Source: JAPLKX01 sp035530195
GTDB taxonomy: Bacteria; Hydrogenedentota; Hydrogenedentia; Hydrogenedentales; SLHB01
DNA length: 35,218 bases
Reading direction: 5' to 3'
Assembly: GCA_035530195.1 (NCBI GenBank)
Contig: DATKVG010000177.1
Coordinates: 1-35,218, forward strand
Below the pieces are notes generated by a model that was not told the DNA's origin, ran no database searches, and worked only from the letters and a program-made list of their open reading frames with translations. Positions 32,405 to 35,218 of this stretch are shown here, piece after piece. How positions within the stretch are numbered: the stretch's first letter is position 1; the number at the start of each line of letters is the position of its first letter. A program made the translations under genes and the position numbers.

Positions 32405-32436
32405 TTGTGGTGCAGGCGTCTCGCCTGCTGTTTTTT
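32405..32436 (+). repeat. Single arm of the TTGTGGTGCGGGCGTC family with a T-tract
   Basis: TTGTGGTGCAGGCGTCTCGC begins at 32405. Its GCAGGCG-TCT-CGCCTGC part forms a hairpin followed by TGTTTTTTT on the plus strand. Genes on both sides face the other way, so a terminator role would apply only to antisense transcripts. Confidence 0.7.
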
Positions 32437-32444
32437 TATTGCGT

Positions 32445-33125
32445 TTAAAAGAACCTGTACCAGATGATGTAAAAGAACGCGAGCGCGCCGTCTTTCCAGG
32501 TTATTTTCTTGCCTTGTTCGTATGTTCTGCCGTGGTATTGGACGGGGACTTCATATATGCGCCATTTCTTGCGGGCGACTTTTGCGGTGACTTCCGGCTC
32601 GAAGCCGAACCGGTTTGATCTCAGGCGGATGGACTCGATGACTTCGCGGCGGAACACTTTGTAGCCGGTTTCCATGTCGGTCAGGTTGAGGTTGGTGAGC
32701 ATGTTCGAGAGCAGGGTAAGAAACTTGTTGCCGGCGTAATGCCAGAAGAACAGCACCCGGTGCGGCCCGCCGAGAAACCGGCTGCCGTAGACGACGTCCG
32801 CCTCGTTGTTGATGATGGGCTCGAGCAGGCGGGGATAGTCCAGCGGGCTGTATTCGAGGTCGGCGTCCTGGATCAGGATGATGTCGCCCGAGGCCGAGCT
32901 GAACCCGGTGCGCAGCGCGGCGCCTTTGCCGCGGTTGACGGGGTGCCGCACAATTTTGAGATTGTTCAGCGGGAGGTTTTGATCGAGTTGTTCGGCGGTG
33001 CCGTCGGTTGACCCGTCGTCGACCACGACAATTTCGCAGTCGGGTGCGGCGTCGCGGACGCGGGCAACGGCTTTGGCGACCGTGGCGGCTTCGTTGTACA
33101 CGGGCATTATGACGGACAACAACAT
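32445..33125 (-). CDS. Family-2 glycosyltransferase, dolichol-phosphate-mannose-synthase-like
   Basis: This 226-residue GT-A enzyme has LLSVIMPVYNE (2-12), the nucleotide-binding VVVDDGSTDGT (33-43), NRGKGAALRTGF (64-75), the metal-binding QDADLEYSP (86-94), YGSRF, and DMETGYKVFR with RFGFEPEVTAKVARK. The set matches DPM1/Ppm1-like synthases that transfer a sugar from NDP-sugar to polyprenyl phosphate. It lacks C-terminal membrane helices. The ATG at 33125 starts at the family's normal N-terminus with GGAGG 12 nt upstream. ATG 33137 lies immediately after that GGAGG and is less likely. Lipid-linked sugar could feed a GT-C enzyme, but no direct link is visible here. Confidence 0.9.
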   Translation of the reverse strand: MLLSVIMPVYNEAATVAKAVARVRDAAPDCEIVVVDDGSTDGTAEQLDQNLPLNNLKIVRHPVNRGKGAALRTGFSSASGDIILIQDADLEYSPLDYPRLLEPIINNEADVVYGSRFLGGPHRVLFFWHYAGNKFLTLLSNMLTNLNLTDMETGYKVFRREVIESIRLRSNRFGFEPEVTAKVARKKWRIYEVPVQYHGRTYEQGKKITWKDGALAFFYIIWYRFF

Positions 33126-33254
33126 TACTGCACTCATCCTCCAGCCGGAATCGTAGATGAGCCGGATGCGCCTGTCAACAAGAGGCCGGGCAGGACTCGA
33201 CATGGGCCTTGTGGACACGGTGGACGTTCTGGAGAGGAAATCGTGTCAGCGCGC

Positions 33255-33284
33255 TTGAAGCTGTAATGCCAATTTAGGTATGCT
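33255..33284 (+). promoter_or_regulatory. Promoter of the small lipoprotein gene
   Basis: TTGAAG (33255-33260), an 18-bp spacer and TATGCT (33279-33284) lie 75 nt before the ATG at 33360. Confidence 0.55.
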
Positions 33285-33359
33285 CTGAGGAACCTGAGCA
33301 GGGGCGCGTGGGACGGTTGCCCGGGCGCGTCTGTTCGCCAAACGGAGGAGGAACGGCTG

Positions 33360-33785
33360 ATGCGTATGCGATTTGCGGCGAAACTGCTGGCTGTGGGGAT
33401 GCTGGTGCTCTTGGTGGCCGGTTGCGCAACCATGGGCGGTGACAAAGACCAGAAGGCCATCGAGAAGACGCTGGCGGACTGGAAAGCGGCTCTCGAAAAA
33501 CAAGACATCGACGCTATGATGGCGTTCTATTCCGAGAGCTTCACTACCGACCGCGGCAACACCAAGGACGAGCTTAAGGGATTCTTTGAAGGCGCCAAGG
33601 AACAGGGTTATCTCGATGGCGCCACAGCCGATTTGACGGCGGCCGAAATCAAGATCGAAGAAGGCACGGCGAATGTCGCCCCGATCACATTGAGCAGCGA
33701 TGCGGGGTCGTTGGAAGCCTCGCTGGTGCTGAAGAAAGAACCCGACAAAGTCTGGCGCATTGTCAGTTCGGAGATGAACCAGTAG
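33360..33785 (+). CDS. Small lipoprotein with an NTF2-like (SnoaL/DUF4440) domain
   Basis: The 141-residue product has a lipoprotein signal with lipobox LVAGC (Cys22). The mature part has the NTF2-like pattern: an N-terminal helix (AIEKTLADWKAALEKQDIDAMMAFYSESF), then KDELKGFFEGAKEQG, and beta strands ending WRIVSSEMNQ. Such small domains bind ligands or act as scaffolds; no catalytic residues are evident. GGAGGAGGAACGGCTG precedes the ATG. It is a single gene with a weak hairpin after it. Confidence 0.85.
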   Translation: MRMRFAAKLLAVGMLVLLVAGCATMGGDKDQKAIEKTLADWKAALEKQDIDAMMAFYSESFTTDRGNTKDELKGFFEGAKEQGYLDGATADLTAAEIKIEEGTANVAPITLSSDAGSLEASLVLKKEPDKVWRIVSSEMNQ

Positions 33786-33799
33786 TCAGGTAGGGAGTT

Positions 33800-33832
33800 C
33801 GGCAGGGGTTTTCGATCGCCTGCCGGGCTTCT
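33800..33832 (+). terminator. Weak terminator-like hairpin after the lipoprotein gene
   Basis: CGGCAGG (33800-33806) pairs with CCTGCCG (33819-33825). The following GGCTTCTT is only a poor T-tract. Confidence 0.4.
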
Positions 33833-33840
33833 TCGGACCA

Positions 33841-33922
33841 CGAAAAGCAGGGGCAGACACTTTTCCAGACTGCTGGAAACGCCTTTCCGAAATGCTGGAA
33901 AGGTGTCCGTCCCTGTTTTTCG
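33841..33922. repeat. REP-like imperfect palindrome
   Basis: The 28-nt arms (33841-33868 and 33895-33922) are inverted copies with a few mismatches. Their AGGGGCAGACAC / AGGGACGGACAC cores match the REP type at 212-277. The intervening sequence contains more CTGGAAA/TTTCC words. It abuts the stop codon of the glycosidase-fold gene exactly, so it may act as a 3' end structure. Confidence 0.85.
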
Positions 33923-35137
33923 CTACTTCGTCAACTCATAGATATGCACGTCGAACCGGCGCCAGGTGTCGGTGATTTCGCCGCCTGAAACCGGCAGCGT
34001 TCGGTTTTCGTTCAGCACGGCGCAGTTTGCCCAGTCTCCGAGACCCGACAACGCGGCTTTGCAGCTATTCTTGTCGGCGTTGCACGTTAGCAGGTAGAGC
34101 TTGTCGTCGTGCTGTTTTGCGAGGCGCTGCACACCGTCGTCGACGGAATGGCCCATCTCGTGGTAGTCGACGGCGACGTTTACGGGCGCGTTGAGCTCGG
34201 CGAGGACGGGTCCGAGGTCGGCGACCTCGCGCACGACGCGTTTGATGTCGCTCCATGCCTGTGACGGTTGCGGCATCGTGTGGCTGCCCCAGTAGACGAT
34301 GCCATTGGCCCCTTTGATGATCGACTGGAACGCCATGAACCGGCTCTGTGCGTGGGTGGGGTAGAGAACCTTCTCTTCGCGGCGCTCGTGCAGCGGCAGT
34401 TCGTCGTTGAGATCCTGCCAGGCGAACGCCTGCAACACCATGAACAGGGGCCGGTTCGGTCCGGTGACCTGGCGCATCTTGTCGACGTACTCGCCGACCT
34501 GGCTGATGTGCTCGTTGTTGAGGTCCCCCTGGTTGCCGTCGGGAAACAGCGCAAACATGGGCTGGAGACCGCCGGGGTTCACCGGGTAAATGTCGCAGGC
34601 GACGATGTCGGTGCCGGCGTTGTAGGCTTGCATCGTCTTGACGAGGTTGGTGGGCGCCTGGTTCATGTACAACAGGTGATTCGGGTCGGCCTGCTTGATG
34701 ATGGGGTAGGCTTCGACGAACGCCTGCGGGGGCACCCGCACCTCGGTTTTCAAATAGGTCCAGGCGGGTTCGTCGACCGTTTCGAGGAACGCCAGGGACG
34801 GGTGGTCTTTGACCCGGTTTACAGCGGCCGTCAACGCCTGCACGCTTTCGTCTTTTCCGGCGTCGAGCTTGATGGTGCCGACGGATGTCCACGTCATGAG
34901 ACCGGCTTCGTGCGCGGCATCGAGTTTGTCGGGTGAGGCGTTGACGAGGTTGAACCCCGCCTCGGCCAGTTCCGCGTAGGGCCGGTCCGATTTGGCCGCG
35001 GCGTACGAACCAATGATAAACGTGCGCTTGCCGTCGACCATGATCGCGCCGTCGTCGTCGTAGGCGGTGATGCGAGCGGCAGAGGCCGTTAAACCGATGG
35101 CGGCTGCGGCAAATGAGACGAGAGCGATTGTATTCAC
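33923..35137 (-). CDS. Secreted glycosidase-fold (GH clan A-like) protein
   Basis: The 404-residue product has a signal peptide (about 1-20, ending ASA). It looks like a TIM-barrel glycoside hydrolase: VDGKRTFIIGSYA and ELAEAGFNLVNA, then FLETVDEPAW (118-126) with Glu123 at the usual acid/base position after strand 4. NHLLYMNQAP, DIVACDIYPV and FMVLQAFAW come later. No glutamate follows strand 7, where clan-A enzymes keep the nucleophile, so the mechanism may differ or the protein may only bind glycans. The exact family was not recognised. GTG at 35137 is preceded by AGGAG with 8-nt spacing. Confidence 0.75.
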   Translation of the reverse strand: MNTIALVSFAAAAIGLTASAARITAYDDDGAIMVDGKRTFIIGSYAAAKSDRPYAELAEAGFNLVNASPDKLDAAHEAGLMTWTSVGTIKLDAGKDESVQALTAAVNRVKDHPSLAFLETVDEPAWTYLKTEVRVPPQAFVEAYPIIKQADPNHLLYMNQAPTNLVKTMQAYNAGTDIVACDIYPVNPGGLQPMFALFPDGNQGDLNNEHISQVGEYVDKMRQVTGPNRPLFMVLQAFAWQDLNDELPLHERREEKVLYPTHAQSRFMAFQSIIKGANGIVYWGSHTMPQPSQAWSDIKRVVREVADLGPVLAELNAPVNVAVDYHEMGHSVDDGVQRLAKQHDDKLYLLTCNADKNSCKAALSGLGDWANCAVLNENRTLPVSGGEITDTWRRFDVHIYELTK

Positions 35138-35175
35138 GCGGCATCTCCTTTTTTTTGATTTCCGCAGGCGGCAAG

Positions 35176-35201
35176 TTGTGGTGCGGGCGTCCCGCCTGCA
35201 C
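35176..35201 (+). repeat. Single arm of the TTGTGGTGCGGGCGTC family
   Basis: TTGTGGTGCGGGCGTCCCGC begins at 35176 and continues as CTGCAC. It lies at the window edge upstream of the glycosidase-fold gene; a partner arm may lie beyond the edge. Confidence 0.8.
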
Positions 35202-35218
35202 TTAGGTCGATATAACGA

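Noticed and set aside
1..35218. tRNA, rRNA and riboswitch genes
   Set aside because: No tRNA cloverleaf, rRNA segment or familiar riboswitch core was noticed by eye. A covariance-model search was not possible, so this is a limited negative.

Overview
The window reads as a chromosomal segment of a GC-rich, Gram-negative-type bacterium. It has lipoprotein signals, an outer-membrane porin-like protein and an RND/MMPL exporter. The mix of a PL10 pectate lyase, two GH20-like hexosaminidases, a neutral-ceramidase-like hydrolase, an FG-GAP/VCBS protein, a sodium:solute symporter and a sigma factor fused to carboxypeptidase-regulatory-like repeats recalls the PVC/Planctomycetes and Candidatus Hydrogenedentes type of genome. 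That placement is inference from gene style only; there is no rRNA or other marker in the window.

Layout. (1) 1-1220: a REP-like palindrome, then a membrane-anchored TPR protein and a terminator whose loop carries a 15-bp triplication. (2) 1331-5624: a tightly coupled sulfate-uptake operon, Rrf2 regulator - sulfate-binding protein - CysT - CysW - CysA, with overlapping start and stop codons throughout. (3) 5685-8250: a small accessory island with a decayed REP-associated (RAYT/Y1-type) transposase, then an intact DarT-DarG toxin-antitoxin/anti-phage module that acts on DNA by reversible ADP-ribosylation. (4) 8251-16206: a GH20-like glycosidase with a strong terminator, a 1137-residue ECF-type sigma factor fused through one membrane helix to nine extracytoplasmic repeats, and an OmpR/HisKA two-component pair. 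(5) 16388-22399: carbohydrate and surface functions: ceramidase-like hydrolase, DUF2007-like zinc-ribbon protein, PL10 pectate lyase, and a symporter-GH20 lipoprotein operon. (6) 22400-23600: gene-poor, packed with palindromic repeats and a truncated ISNCY-like transposase. (7) 23624-31083: a polytopic membrane protein, then an exporter / LolA-like periplasmic protein / porin-like set that probably forms a trans-envelope transport route. (8) 31195-35137: FG-GAP protein, family-2 glycosyltransferase, small NTF2-like lipoprotein and a secreted glycosidase-fold protein.

Much of the unexplained sequence is intergenic palindromes of several recurring families: a GGGGACAGGCAC-type REP, a TTGTGGTGCGGGCGTC type, a GTCGCGCGGGAGCGCGAC type and a GGGACGC...GCGTCCC terminator type. 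The REP type matches what RAYT transposases are known to recognise, and the window holds a RAYT relic. The most unusual protein features are the membrane-tethered sigma-factor fusion and the LPxGL motifs shared between the exporter's periplasmic loop and the N-terminus of its porin-like neighbour. All functions are read from sequence motifs and remembered family features; no database search was possible.
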